A stretch of DNA of 64,000 nt, taken from the NCBI RefSeq assembly GCF_947502065.1, contig NZ_CANMYE010000001.1:1364001-1428000 (forward strand), given 5' to 3'. The DNA comes from an uncultured Pseudoteredinibacter sp. Lineage in GTDB: Bacteria > Pseudomonadota > Gammaproteobacteria > Pseudomonadales > Cellvibrionaceae. Positions 52,631 through 61,895 of the stretch are shown one piece after another. The number at the start of each line of letters is the position of its first letter. Positions within the stretch are counted from its first letter, which is position 1. Both the position numbers and the translations under genes were made by a program. The notes under the pieces are model-generated. The model saw nothing but the letters and a program-made list of their open reading frames with translations. It made no database searches and had not been told where the DNA came from.

Positions 52631-53344
52631 ATGAAACTACTGTTTATCTCCGATTTGCACCTTGATGAAAGTCGCCCAGAGGTGACCGAAAGCTTTTTGA
52701 CCTTTCTTAAAGACAGGGCCAGCAAAGCCGACGCGCTTTACATCTTGGGAGATTTCTTTGAAGTTTGGATCGGAGATGACGACGACGCCCCCTTGGCTTC
52801 CAGTATTCAGCAGCAATTGCTGGCACTTAGCCAGGGCGGCACCGCCGTGTTTATCATGCACGGCAACCGCGATTTCCTCTATGGTGAACGCTTTTGCCAA
52901 AACAGCGGTGCAAGTTTATTGTCCGACCCCACTCTCATAGAGCTTGCTGGCAAATCTTGCCTGCTTATGCATGGCGATAGCCTCTGTACAGATGACAGCG
53001 AATATATGGCCTTTCGCCAGCAGGCGCGAAACCCTGCATGGCAAGAACAACTACTCTCTCAACCCTTGCAAGCCAGGCGCCAACTGGCCCAGCAGTTACG
53101 TCAACAAAGCAAATCCATGAGCGCCATGAAGGCTGAAGACATCATGGATGTAAACGCTGATGCGGTTGCACAAGTTTTAGCTGAGCATAATGCTGACATC
53201 TTGATTCACGGGCATACCCATCGTCCTGCGCGACACTCATTGGACAAGGGCAAAGAGCGTATTGTTTTGGGGGATTGGCACGATAAAGCTTGGTGTATCA
53301 GTGCCGATCAACAGAGTATCAAACTGGAATCTTGGTCTATATAG
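52631..53344 (+). CDS. lpxH: UDP-2,3-diacylglucosamine diphosphatase
   Basis: This peripheral inner-membrane metallophosphatase of 237 residues makes lipid X (2,3-diacylglucosamine-1-phosphate) in lipid A synthesis. Its metal ligands are in FISDLHLDESRP at the N-terminus, LGDFFEVWIGDDD, MHGNRDFLYG, LLMHGDSLCTDD and ILIHGHTHRPARH. These match LpxH rather than LpxI. It is co-transcribed with ppiB. About 245 bp without recognisable features follow before the next gene. Confidence 0.96.
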   Translation: MKLLFISDLHLDESRPEVTESFLTFLKDRASKADALYILGDFFEVWIGDDDDAPLASSIQQQLLALSQGGTAVFIMHGNRDFLYGERFCQNSGASLLSDPTLIELAGKSCLLMHGDSLCTDDSEYMAFRQQARNPAWQEQLLSQPLQARRQLAQQLRQQSKSMSAMKAEDIMDVNADAVAQVLAEHNADILIHGHTHRPARHSLDKGKERIVLGDWHDKAWCISADQQSIKLESWSI

Positions 53345-53590
53345 CCCTACGCAAGCTACGCTCCATATAAACTGCCGCCCTTCGCTTGCTATGTTTATCT
53401 CTAAGCCATGTTTTTAGGCCGGTTTTCTTATCCTTTGTCTATTATCACCCTGTGACATAAGCTAAGCTTTGGGCTTAATATAAATTACTCGTTTGCGATG
53501 ATTAGCTAAACGCGTACTTAGCAGCGATTAGCGCCGAATAAGCGCAAATGGATTGCGGAATAAAACAGCAATAATAAATCAGGTGCCAAT

Positions 53591-54751
53591 GTGGACAATT
53601 TTGTTTTTAATACAACCAAGTCGTTTATCAATCAACCTGGAGCCATTGCTCAACTCGCTCAAATCTGTCGCCAGCAAGGCATTAAACGCCCAGTTATTAT
53701 TACTGACCAAGGTATTGTTACCTGCGGATTGTTAGCAAAACTGGAAGCGGTCTTACACCGCGAAGATGTCCCCTTCTTCAGCTTTTGCGACATCGTTGCC
53801 GATCCACCAGAAAGCATCATCTTACAAGCCTTAGAAAGCGCCAAGACTCATCAGGCTGATGGTGTGATCGGGTTTGGCGGTGGAAGCTCTTTGGATAGCG
53901 CCAAATTAATCGCACTGATGTTGTCATCCGAAGAGAAACTTGAAGATATTTATGGCATAGAACAGGCACAGGGGCCACGCCTACCTCTGCTGCTAATACC
54001 TACGACCGCCGGAACTGGCTCAGAAGCCACAGCTGTTGCGATTGTCACAACCGGCGAAACCACCAAAATGGGGGTTGTTTCCCCATTGCTACTGCCCGAT
54101 GTTGCCATCTTAGACGCCGAACTCACACTAGGATTGCCGCCGGCCATTACAGCGGCTACCGGGATCGACGCCATGGTTCACGCTATCGAAGCTTTCACCA
54201 GCGCCCATAAAAAAAATCGCTACTCTGATTTACTCGCCAAAGAAGCCCTAGCCTTATTGAGCGCAAACATTCGCGAGGCCTGTCAAAACGGTAGTAACTT
54301 AGAAGCAAGGCAAGCCATGTTGCTTGGTGCATTTATGGCCGGTCAAGCTTTTGCTAATTCCCCTGTTGCCGCCGTACATGCTTTGGCTTATCCCCTTGGC
54401 GGGCATTTTCATATCCCCCACGGCTTAAGTAATTCTTTAGTGCTCCCCCATGTTATGCGCTTTAACAATAGCCACTGCCATGAGCTTTATGCTGAGTTAG
54501 CGCCAATAATTATGGGAGCAGAATATATTGCCCATGAAGATAGCAAAGCCGTCAGCATAGAGTTGATAAAATATATCGAGCGCCTGATTGGAAAATTAAA
54601 ACTCTGTACACATCTGCGTGATTTAGAGATTGGCGAAGAACATCTACCCACTTTAGCAAAGGACGCCATGCTGCAAACAAGATTACTGCAAAACAACCCA
54701 AGACCACTAAACGAAGCAGATGCCCTCGAGATATACCAGCAAGCCTGGTAA
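53591..54751 (+). CDS. Iron-containing alcohol dehydrogenase
   Basis: This group III dehydrogenase of 386 residues has the NAD-binding GFGGGSSLDSAKLIA near residue 95, PTTAGTGSEATAVAIVT and the Asp and His metal ligands: DAMVHAIEAFTS, then VHALAYPLGGHFHIPHGLSNS. The family oxidises alcohols or reduces aldehydes with an iron or zinc ion. The substrate is not readable. The GTG start has AGGTG upstream; no in-frame ATG lies nearby. It stands alone, convergent with the patatin-like gene. Confidence 0.92.
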   Translation: MDNFVFNTTKSFINQPGAIAQLAQICRQQGIKRPVIITDQGIVTCGLLAKLEAVLHREDVPFFSFCDIVADPPESIILQALESAKTHQADGVIGFGGGSSLDSAKLIALMLSSEEKLEDIYGIEQAQGPRLPLLLIPTTAGTGSEATAVAIVTTGETTKMGVVSPLLLPDVAILDAELTLGLPPAITAATGIDAMVHAIEAFTSAHKKNRYSDLLAKEALALLSANIREACQNGSNLEARQAMLLGAFMAGQAFANSPVAAVHALAYPLGGHFHIPHGLSNSLVLPHVMRFNNSHCHELYAELAPIIMGAEYIAHEDSKAVSIELIKYIERLIGKLKLCTHLRDLEIGEEHLPTLAKDAMLQTRLLQNNPRPLNEADALEIYQQAW

Positions 54752-54779
54752 ACACAGGCTTAGCAAGTGCTAATTACCT

Positions 54780-55922
54780 TTAAACTTGGAAAAAAGTTTC
54801 TATACTGCCTTTTTCCCACATGGCATCTTGGTAGCCTAAATCCATAAGCTCTTGGCAATACTCAGGGCAAAACAACAGGTAGCTTGCCGCTGCCGATCCA
54901 CCACCACTGGCTGTTGCACCGGTAGAGCGGAAAAACCATTTTAATGATGAGGGCAAATAGCGTACATTACGCCCTGCAATTTTATCTAATGGTTTTGACG
55001 GTGAGATAACTAAGCTTTCAATAGGACGCAATCGTTTTTCGGCCGCCCTTTCCTCTTCGCTCATTTTTCTAAGCAACTCATTCACGCGCTCTAAATGTTC
55101 GATGTCGCCCTCAAGGCTATCGATAAAAGCGCTATTAAACATATGGCCAATAATTTGAGCTATTGATGGCGAATGCCTGATAGGCTGAGGCTTTTTGTTC
55201 CACTGCTTTACATTACGATTGCCGCTGACCCCGATAATAAACACGCGATCAGCCCCTAGGTGCAAAGCCGGACTGATTGGTGCTAACTGACGCATAGCAC
55301 CATCACCAAAATATTGTTCGCCAAGCTTTATAGTTGGAAAAATCGTAGGGATGGCTGATGATGCGAGCAAGTGCTCCACTTGAATTTCACTGCGACGCCC
55401 TACTCGTCGATGGCGACGCCATTCATTAAGCTTAGGATTCGACTCTGAAGTTTGAAAAAAACTGACTGACTCACCCGTCGAATACCCCATCGCGGTAATC
55501 GATAGCGCCTCCAAAGCGCCCTTTTCCAACATGGTAGGTATTTGCTGAAACTGAATAGCCTTGGATAAAAATGCTCTTAGAGGCGAATTATCCAAAAGCG
55601 AAACGGGCTTATTTACACCAACGCCTCGGTTAAACAAAGAGCCGAATAAACTCAAGCCACCCTTGCTGACATCCAGCCAGCCGGACTTAAATACATGATC
55701 GGCCGTCAGATTGCCCCAGAAATTTTCCAGATTATCGACAGCAAAAGAAAAATCATCACAGCGAGAAGCCAAGCTCACCGCATTAATAGCACCTGCAGAG
55801 GTTCCACAAATGATAGGAAATGGATTTTGATTTGTTGGGACGATTTCCTTGAGTGCCTTTAGCACTCCGATCTGGTAGGCGGCTCGCGCACCACCACCAG
55901 AGAGAATCAAAGCGTTCTTCAT
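54780..55922 (-). CDS. Patatin-like phospholipase (RssA-type)
   Basis: The 380-residue protein has the oxyanion loop LSGGGARAAYQIGVLKAL near residue 7, the nucleophile elbow IICGTSAGAINAVS near residue 40 and the dyad Asp in YFGDGAMRQLAP near residue 210. All elements for a Ser-Asp hydrolase are present. The C-terminal 150 residues form a helical extension. It begins 3 bp after the NfeD-like gene and is probably in one unit with that gene and the stomatin-like gene, suggesting a membrane-associated function. Confidence 0.88.
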   Translation of the reverse strand: MKNALILSGGGARAAYQIGVLKALKEIVPTNQNPFPIICGTSAGAINAVSLASRCDDFSFAVDNLENFWGNLTADHVFKSGWLDVSKGGLSLFGSLFNRGVGVNKPVSLLDNSPLRAFLSKAIQFQQIPTMLEKGALEALSITAMGYSTGESVSFFQTSESNPKLNEWRRHRRVGRRSEIQVEHLLASSAIPTIFPTIKLGEQYFGDGAMRQLAPISPALHLGADRVFIIGVSGNRNVKQWNKKPQPIRHSPSIAQIIGHMFNSAFIDSLEGDIEHLERVNELLRKMSEEERAAEKRLRPIESLVISPSKPLDKIAGRNVRYLPSSLKWFFRSTGATASGGGSAAASYLLFCPEYCQELMDLGYQDAMWEKGSIETFFQV

Positions 55923-55925
55923 AAG

Positions 55926-56375
55926 CTACGACTGCGCTTCTACCTGTAAGCTCATACCATGGACAGCTAGCACTTTTACTTTAGTGCCGGCGGGATAATT
56001 TTCAGCAGCACTAACTTCCCACAAAGTATCGGCTATCTGCACCTTACCTTTCAGTGCGCTCATATCGTCTAGAAGCACGGCCTCTTTACCAAGCAGTCGA
56101 GCTTCGGCGCTATTGAGCAAAGGCTGATCAGTTGCTTCGTTGATATGGCGAAAACGCATCCAATACAAACAGGTGGCCGCAATCGATAACACAGCAAAAC
56201 ACAATAGCTGAGCCTGCCAGCTCATATCACTGAGCACCGCGGCAATAACAGCTGTTAATATCGCGCCAACACCAATACCCAATAAAAAGCCTGCCGCGCC
56301 TAGCATTTCTAGTATTAGCAGGACGATGCCTAGAATCAGCCAATGCCAGGCTGATAAACCGCTCAAAAAATCCAT
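55926..56375 (-). CDS. NfeD-family membrane protein
   Basis: The protein of 149 residues has three hydrophobic segments in the first 80 residues (WHWLILGIVLLILEMLGAAGFLLGIGVGAILTAVIAAVL). An NfeD C-terminal OB-like domain follows (LLGKEAVLLDDMSALKGKVQIADTLWEVSAAENYPAGTKVKVLAVHGMSLQVE). Such proteins pair with SPFH/stomatin proteins in membrane microdomains. The partner gene lies 9 bp upstream on the same strand. The ATG at 56375 is used; the frame also has a TTG just before. Confidence 0.9.
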   Translation of the reverse strand: MDFLSGLSAWHWLILGIVLLILEMLGAAGFLLGIGVGAILTAVIAAVLSDMSWQAQLLCFAVLSIAATCLYWMRFRHINEATDQPLLNSAEARLLGKEAVLLDDMSALKGKVQIADTLWEVSAAENYPAGTKVKVLAVHGMSLQVEAQS

Positions 56376-56384
56376 CAAAACACC

Positions 56385-57299
56385 TTAGCTTTGTTTTGCC
56401 GATTTAACCAGCTCATGTATACCCTCAATTGAACCGATCACACTTGAAGCTTCTAATGGCATTAGCACCACCTTACTGTTATCGGCCGATGCGATCTGAC
56501 CTAGAGCATCGACGTACTTTTGGGCAACAAAGTAGTTGATCGCCTGAGAATTACCCTTAGCAATCGCCTCGCTCACCATAAAGGTTGCCTTGGCCTCGGC
56601 CTGGGCTTCACGCTCACGAGCCTCCGCTTCTAGGAAGGCAGATTCCCGTTCACCCTCAGCTCGCAGGATTTGTGAGCGTTTCTCACCTTCAGCTACTTTA
56701 ATCGCAGACTCTCGCTCACCTTCAGCCAATAAAATTTGTGCACGTTTTTCCCGCTCCGCTTTCATTTGGTTGGCCATGGCATCAACCAAGTCCCGCGGCG
56801 GAGTAATATCCTTAATTTCAATACGGGTGACTTTAATTCCCCAAGGGTTAGTCGCCTCATCAACTTTTACTAGCAGCGCACTGTTTATCTGATCACGATT
56901 CGACAACATTGAATCGAGCTCCATGGATCCCAAAACCGCACGTATATTGGTCATGACCAAATTCTGCATGGCGCGCTCTAGATTATTAACCTCATAAGAA
57001 GCTTTTACCGCATCGATTACCTGGTAAAAACAAACCGCATCGGTTGTCACCATCGCATTATCGGCGCTGATCACTTCTTGGGGCTGAATATCCAACACCT
57101 GCTCCATGACAATCTGTCGATGCCCAACAGTATCAATAAAGGGCACGATGACCTGCAGTCCAGGACGCAATAAACGGGTGTATTTGCCAAAACGCTCAAC
57201 TGTCCACTCTTCGCCCTGCGGAACACTTTTTACTGATTTTAAGATCACCACCAATGCTAGTACCACGGCGACAATCACAGCGACGTTCATATCGAACAT
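56385..57299 (-). CDS. SPFH/band 7 protein (QmcA/stomatin-like)
   Basis: The 304-residue protein has an N-terminal membrane helix (about 6-22) and the SPFH domain (about 25-180; VPQGEEWTVERFGKYTRLLRPGLQVIVPFID and MELDSMLSNRDQINSALL). A long Glu/Ala/Arg-rich helical region follows, with repeated AEGERESA-type segments (about 195-250). It resembles E. coli QmcA and works with NfeD-type proteins to form oligomeric membrane assemblies. It heads the stomatin-NfeD-patatin unit. Confidence 0.92.
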   Translation of the reverse strand: MFDMNVAVIVAVVLALVVILKSVKSVPQGEEWTVERFGKYTRLLRPGLQVIVPFIDTVGHRQIVMEQVLDIQPQEVISADNAMVTTDAVCFYQVIDAVKASYEVNNLERAMQNLVMTNIRAVLGSMELDSMLSNRDQINSALLVKVDEATNPWGIKVTRIEIKDITPPRDLVDAMANQMKAEREKRAQILLAEGERESAIKVAEGEKRSQILRAEGERESAFLEAEAREREAQAEAKATFMVSEAIAKGNSQAINYFVAQKYVDALGQIASADNSKVVLMPLEASSVIGSIEGIHELVKSAKQS

Positions 57300-57462
57300 A
57301 AAACCCCCAAATTATAGAAGCCAAAATTTATAGAGCAACGCTAACAGATAGTTGTTCAGACTGAAAGATATGAATATAGATCTAGCCCCCAAATAACAGG
57401 CAAAGGTAGGCTAAGCTAACGCCGTAAGGGGCAAACAAGGGAGAGAATATGGACCGAACCCG

Positions 57463-57494
57463 AAAAACAAAGCGGCCTACAAAGTGCAGACCGC
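57463..57494 (-). terminator. Rho-independent terminator of ggt
   Basis: On the minus strand GCGGTCTGCA and TGTAGGCCGC pair over 10 bp (two G-U pairs) with a CTT loop, followed by TTTGTTTTT. It begins 14 bp after the ggt stop. Confidence 0.82.
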
Positions 57495-57507
57495 GGTAAT
57501 GCAGGTT

Positions 57508-59256
57508 TTAATAGGCTACAGTCGCTGCGTCAGGGCGACGAGTATCAGAAGCGCCGTACATATAGCCTTTCAGAGTGGCAATGGATTGGGTACTTCCCAT
57601 GGTTCTGGAGTACTTCACATCGTGACCATTTTGCTTAAGCAGCTCAACGGTATCTTTGCTGACACCAGGCTCTACAAAGACTTTGTCTGGGAACCATTGA
57701 TGGTGCATTCGTGGAACAGAGGTAGCCTCAGCAATATTCATTTCAAAATCGATCGTATTTAAGACGATCTGCAGCACAATGGTAATAATCGTACTCCCGC
57801 CTGGACTCCCTGTTGCCAATACTGGCTGACCGTCTTTAATGACCAACGTTGGGGTCATAGAGCTTAATGGACGCTTACGGGGCTCAATGGCATTCGCCTC
57901 GCTGCCCAACAAACCATAAGCATTTGGTTCACCCGGCTTAGCAGAGAAGTCATCCATTTCATTGTTTAACAAAATGCCCGTACCATCGACAACAATACCA
58001 GAGCCATAGCTGTAATTAATGGTGTAGGTATTAGACACTATATTGCCCCAGCGATCGGCGACCGAGTAATGGGTGGTATCGTTACTTTCTTTGCCAAATA
58101 GCTTAGTAGGCGCAACCTCTTCCGATGGCGTGGCTTTGTTAGGGTCAATCTGCTGACGTAATGTCTTGGCGTATTGCTTGTCCAATAACTTTGCCACTGG
58201 CACACGGTAGAAATCCGGATCACCCAAGTGCTGACTACGGTCGGCATAGGCTCGACGCATCGTCTCCGTCAAAGTATGAAGATACTCAGCGCTATTGTGC
58301 CCCATTAACTTTAGATCATATGCTTCTAAAACATTAAGCATTTGTATTAGGTGGACACCACCAGAGCTTGGCGGTGGCATTGATACCACATCGTAACCAC
58401 GATAGTTACCTTTTACCGCTTCTCGCTCTACGACTTTATAGCCTTTAAAGTCATCCAAGGTAAACAAACCATTGTATTTATCAGATGCCGAAACAAATTT
58501 CTTAGCGATGGAGCCACCATAAAACGCCGACTTGCCGTGCTTACTAATTTCAGACAAGGACCAAGCCAAATCTTTTTGGATTAGACGCTCACCCGCTTGC
58601 AGGTTACGGCCATCACTGTGGTAAAAAATTTCTTTGGTGGCAGGGTATCGTGTTAAACGCTTACGCTTAACCACCAAATCATTTGCGAGCCCTGGGGTAA
58701 CAATAAAACCCTCTTTTGCCAGCTTTATCGCAGGAGCAATAACTTGCGCCAGTTTCATGGTGCCGTAGTTTTCCAGCGCATGAATCATGCCGGCTACGGT
58801 ACCCGGAACACCACCGGCCCTATAGGTGTAACCAGCCATGTCGCGATCAAAGTTGCCATCTTTATCAAGAAACATATCAGCATAGGCTTTAATGGGCGCC
58901 ATTTCGCGGTAATCTAAAGCAACCACTTTGTCACGCTCTTTTAGATAGATCATCATAAAGCCGCCGCCACCGATATTACCGGCCTTAGGCAAAGTAACAG
59001 CCATCGCAAAACCTGTAGCAACAGCGGCGTCCACAGCATTGCCACCTTGCTTTAGTATCTCTAAACCAACCTCAGAAGCTAAGGCCTCCTGACTGGCGAC
59101 CATTCCCTGTTGGCCAATCACTGGGTGAAATCGGCTGTCATAACTAATAATGGCTGAATCCTGAGCACTTACCAGAGGCCCCAAGACAATCGACAGCAGC
59201 AAGAATAGCCCCTGACTGGCGGTCAGCAGGGAAGATTTAAAACCGGAAAAAAACAT
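57508..59256 (-). CDS. ggt: Gamma-glutamyltransferase
   Basis: This secreted, self-cleaving enzyme hydrolyses or transfers the gamma-glutamyl group of glutathione in the periplasm. The 582 residues begin with a signal peptide (about 1-31). GMVASQEALASEVGLEILKQGGNAVDAAVATGFAMAVT and GNIGGGGFMMIYL follow. The cleavage site and nucleophile lie in SNDTTHYSVADRWGN (first Thr of the small subunit near residue 385), then NNEMDDFSAKPG and the substrate loop RKRPLSSMTPTLV and GSPGGSTII. Two full subunits are present. The ATG at 59256 is used; an earlier in-frame start at 59295 would spoil the signal peptide. Confidence 0.95.
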   Translation of the reverse strand: MFFSGFKSSLLTASQGLFLLLSIVLGPLVSAQDSAIISYDSRFHPVIGQQGMVASQEALASEVGLEILKQGGNAVDAAVATGFAMAVTLPKAGNIGGGGFMMIYLKERDKVVALDYREMAPIKAYADMFLDKDGNFDRDMAGYTYRAGGVPGTVAGMIHALENYGTMKLAQVIAPAIKLAKEGFIVTPGLANDLVVKRKRLTRYPATKEIFYHSDGRNLQAGERLIQKDLAWSLSEISKHGKSAFYGGSIAKKFVSASDKYNGLFTLDDFKGYKVVEREAVKGNYRGYDVVSMPPPSSGGVHLIQMLNVLEAYDLKLMGHNSAEYLHTLTETMRRAYADRSQHLGDPDFYRVPVAKLLDKQYAKTLRQQIDPNKATPSEEVAPTKLFGKESNDTTHYSVADRWGNIVSNTYTINYSYGSGIVVDGTGILLNNEMDDFSAKPGEPNAYGLLGSEANAIEPRKRPLSSMTPTLVIKDGQPVLATGSPGGSTIITIVLQIVLNTIDFEMNIAEATSVPRMHHQWFPDKVFVEPGVSKDTVELLKQNGHDVKYSRTMGSTQSIATLKGYMYGASDTRRPDAATVAY

Positions 59257-59365
59257 AGTGCGTCCTATAGTTAATTGCGGGACAGATGATGACATAATAA
59301 CTGGCAGGGGCCTAGAGCCCCGCCCACCTTTATAGCAACTGAAACCACTGCAGCAAATCGATTAA

Positions 59366-61012
59366 TTAAACCATCTCTTGTGGCAGTACAAACCAGCGCA
59401 CAGCTTCAGCCTCAGCTTGTAAATTCAGACAAAAACGCTGCCAGCTTGGGTCTGGCGACAGCAAATGCGCTTTAGCAATGGCCAGCGCCTGCTTATAGCT
59501 TTCTTCTCGGCTTAAATCAGCCTCTAAAGTGCGACTATAATCCTGCCCTGCCAGCCAGTTATCCAAAGCCGAGCTTAGACTGGCGCTAGCACCATGGCGA
59601 TGCCCTTGGAAGCACCAGACTCCGGGGCTCTCTTGATATTGATAATAGGGCAGTAAATCTGCGCCATGATTAGCCACCAATTCAATGGCGGACAGGATAT
59701 AGTCAACGGTATGATGATCAAGAAAATAGTTTAAGTTGAAACGTATCCAGCCTGGGCGTAACAACATCGCCCCACTATACATTTGCTCTTCAATCCTGCG
59801 GCTTTTTTCATCATCGAGATTCAACAGATAATGCCCATAAGGCCCCGCACAGGAGCAGCCACCGCGCGCCTGAATACCAAATAAATCATTCAGCAAGGCC
59901 ACCACAAAACTATAGTGAAGATGCTTTTCATTGTGACGAATTCTGAACGATATAATGGATAAACGATCGGCGTCTGGGTCACCTAATATTTCGATGTTGC
60001 CATGCTGGCTTAAGCGGGCAATCGCCTCTTGTGTATGGACTCTTTCAAGTCGCTCAATATTTTCTGTGCCAACAGCTTGCTGCAAGGAAAACACTAAGCC
60101 AGCTCGAATAGATTCAACAATACCCGGTGTGCCGCCCTCTTCTCTTCGTTCAACATCGCTTAAATAGGTGTGCTCATTCGGGGTAACGAATGAGACAGTG
60201 CCACCACCGGGCACTGCCGGTATTTCATTGGCGAGCATATCTTGATTTACCAGCAATATTCCCGGCGTCCCGGGGCCACCAATAAATTTATGGGTAGAAA
60301 TAAATACTGCATCCAGCTGCAAACCTTGCACGTCAATGCCCACATAAGGGCCAGCGGCGGCGTAATCCCAGCAGGACCAAAAACCATAGCGCTTCAGCAA
60401 CTTCGAAACTTGCTCGACCGGCGTACGAAGGCCAGTAACATTGGACGCCGCAGAAAAGCTGCCAATTTTTAGTGGGCGATCTTGATATTGTTCAAGCTTT
60501 TGCTCTAATACTGTTAGATTCAAATGCCCCCTCTCATCCAAAGGTATCGAAACGACTTCCGCTTTAGATTCACGCCAAGGCAACTCATTGGAATGATGTT
60601 CGTATGGGCCGACAAAAACAACTGCTCGATCGACATCTACCAACTCACCTGTTTTGGCGCCACAGCGTTTAAGCTCAAGCATCGTGATCAATTTATCGAT
60701 TGCCGCCGTAGCGCCACTGCCACTAAAGATTAGCCTATGTTGCTCACCGGCATTTAAAGCCTTGCGAATCGTTTGGCGCGCTTGTTCCCTCAATTCTGTG
60801 GTATGCCGTCCGGTATAGGAAGTCTCAGTGTGGGTATTAGCGTAGTAAGGCAATACCTGAGCTTGGATATATTGCTCTATGAAGCGAAGACTTCGCCCTG
60901 AAGCCGTGTAATCCGCATATACCAAGGGCTTTTTACCAAAGGCCGTCTCCACAACGCTATCGTCACCGATAATTTCCTGTCGAATTTGGCATAACTGTGG
61001 GGGTTGAGGCAT
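59366..61012 (-). CDS. Class V (cysteine desulfurase-like) PLP-dependent aminotransferase
   Basis: This PLP enzyme of 548 residues has VYADYTASGRSLRFIE at the N-terminus and SGSGATAAIDKLI, with HHSNELPWRE in the active-site region. The PLP Lys is in ISTHKFIGGPGTPG near residue 260. A GGCSCAGPYGHYLL loop resembles the Cys-containing loop of cysteine desulfurases. The C-terminal 120 residues go beyond the usual 400-residue fold and include LDNWLAGQDYSRTL and helical segments. AAGGAG precedes the ATG at 61012. It is divergent from an Lrp-type regulator, suggesting amino-acid-responsive control. The reaction is unassigned. Confidence 0.85.
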   Translation of the reverse strand: MPQPPQLCQIRQEIIGDDSVVETAFGKKPLVYADYTASGRSLRFIEQYIQAQVLPYYANTHTETSYTGRHTTELREQARQTIRKALNAGEQHRLIFSGSGATAAIDKLITMLELKRCGAKTGELVDVDRAVVFVGPYEHHSNELPWRESKAEVVSIPLDERGHLNLTVLEQKLEQYQDRPLKIGSFSAASNVTGLRTPVEQVSKLLKRYGFWSCWDYAAAGPYVGIDVQGLQLDAVFISTHKFIGGPGTPGILLVNQDMLANEIPAVPGGGTVSFVTPNEHTYLSDVERREEGGTPGIVESIRAGLVFSLQQAVGTENIERLERVHTQEAIARLSQHGNIEILGDPDADRLSIISFRIRHNEKHLHYSFVVALLNDLFGIQARGGCSCAGPYGHYLLNLDDEKSRRIEEQMYSGAMLLRPGWIRFNLNYFLDHHTVDYILSAIELVANHGADLLPYYQYQESPGVWCFQGHRHGASASLSSALDNWLAGQDYSRTLEADLSREESYKQALAIAKAHLLSPDPSWQRFCLNLQAEAEAVRWFVLPQEMV

Positions 61013-61185
61013 CACCGGCTCCTTTAAACACGTTATTAGGCTTGCTCTAAATGGCAATCAGCGATGTGTATATTAATAGCTAAAGCTGGGAACATTGTTG
61101 CTATAATCAAATCAATACGGGCATATTCGGAACATTGTTACAGTAAACCCGCCAATTTTGTTATTTTGTTCTCTTGGTAACTATA

Positions 61186-61635
61186 ATGGATAAAATCGAT
61201 AAATTACTACTCGATGCACTACAAAACGATGCCTCTCGCTCGATCGGAGCCATAGCCGCGGAAATAGCCATTTCCAAAACAGCAGCATGGCGTCGAATCA
61301 AAAAGCTTAGCGAAGATGGAGTAATCAAAAGCCAAGTGGCGCTTTTAGATGCAGAAAGTCTAGGTTTACCCTTAACAGCTTACATCGCCTTACGCACTAG
61401 TGCGCATAATGCCGAGTGGTTTAATCGCTTCAAGGAGGTACTTAACACCATCCCGGAGGTACTGGAGGCCTACAGAATGAGTGGCGAGCTGGATTACTTG
61501 GTAAAAGCTCAGGTCACCGATATGGCCGGCTATGATCGACTCTATAAGCAGTTGATCAAGGCCGAACTGAATGACGTAAGCTGCAGCTTCGTGATGGAAA
61601 CCCTTAAACACACGACAAAACTCCCCATCAATTAA
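61186..61635 (+). CDS. Lrp/AsnC-family transcriptional regulator
   Basis: The protein of 149 residues has an N-terminal winged helix (about 1-55; MDKIDKLLLDALQNDASRSIGAIAAEIAISKTAAWRRIKKLSEDGVI) and a RAM effector domain (about 65-145; VLEAYRMSGELDYLVKAQVTDMAGYDRLY and the final LKHTTKLPI). Such proteins sense amino acids. Its position divergent to the class V aminotransferase gene, across 173 bp, indicates that gene as the likely target. The ATG at 61186 is the family-typical start. Confidence 0.92.
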   Translation: MDKIDKLLLDALQNDASRSIGAIAAEIAISKTAAWRRIKKLSEDGVIKSQVALLDAESLGLPLTAYIALRTSAHNAEWFNRFKEVLNTIPEVLEAYRMSGELDYLVKAQVTDMAGYDRLYKQLIKAELNDVSCSFVMETLKHTTKLPIN

Positions 61636-61700
61636 GGCTTAACGCCCCACACCTAATGCTTTTAATGCTTTCAAACTAGATAAATTACTCCCAATATTTT

Positions 61701-61726
61701 ATGGGTCTCAAATAGCTGAGACTCAT
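61701..61726 (+). promoter_or_regulatory. Palindromic upstream activator site
   Basis: ATGGGTCTCA and TGAGACTCAT form an inverted repeat with 10-bp arms (one mismatch, inner GTCTCA/TGAGAC perfect) around AATAGC. It is centred about 55 bp upstream of the -24 GG at 61768. It resembles an enhancer for a sigma54 activator; the PAS-type activator at 62417 is the obvious candidate. Confidence 0.65.
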
Positions 61727-61766
61727 AAAATAAGGTATCCCTTTGTTTTTATTCATTTTTTTGATT

Positions 61767-61782
61767 TGGCACACTGTTTGCG
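61767..61782 (+). promoter_or_regulatory. Sigma54 promoter for the 64-residue protein gene
   Basis: TGGCACACTGTTTGCG has the full TGGCACR-N4-TTGC consensus with correct spacing. It is the strongest sigma54 element in the window. Transcription should start near 61792, giving a leader of about 100 nt. Confidence 0.85.
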
Positions 61783-61895
61783 ATTAATTACAGCAAGTAG
61801 CAAATTCATGAGTTTGCACAGCTAGATTTCACAATTTATTGAGACTAAGCCGCGTTGGAGTTGAAGGGCTGACGCGAGTATTCAGGGAGAAAGCC

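Noticed and set aside
57449-57499. A 16-codon plus-strand frame with a good ribosome site (GGGAGA)
   Set aside because: Its codons coincide with the hairpin and A-run of the ggt terminator on the other strand, which explains both its composition and its basic product.
61808-61825. A five-codon upstream frame (ATG AGT TTG CAC AGC TAG) in the leader of the 64-residue protein gene
   Set aside because: It has no ribosome site and no attenuator-like structure, so a leader-peptide role is not supported.
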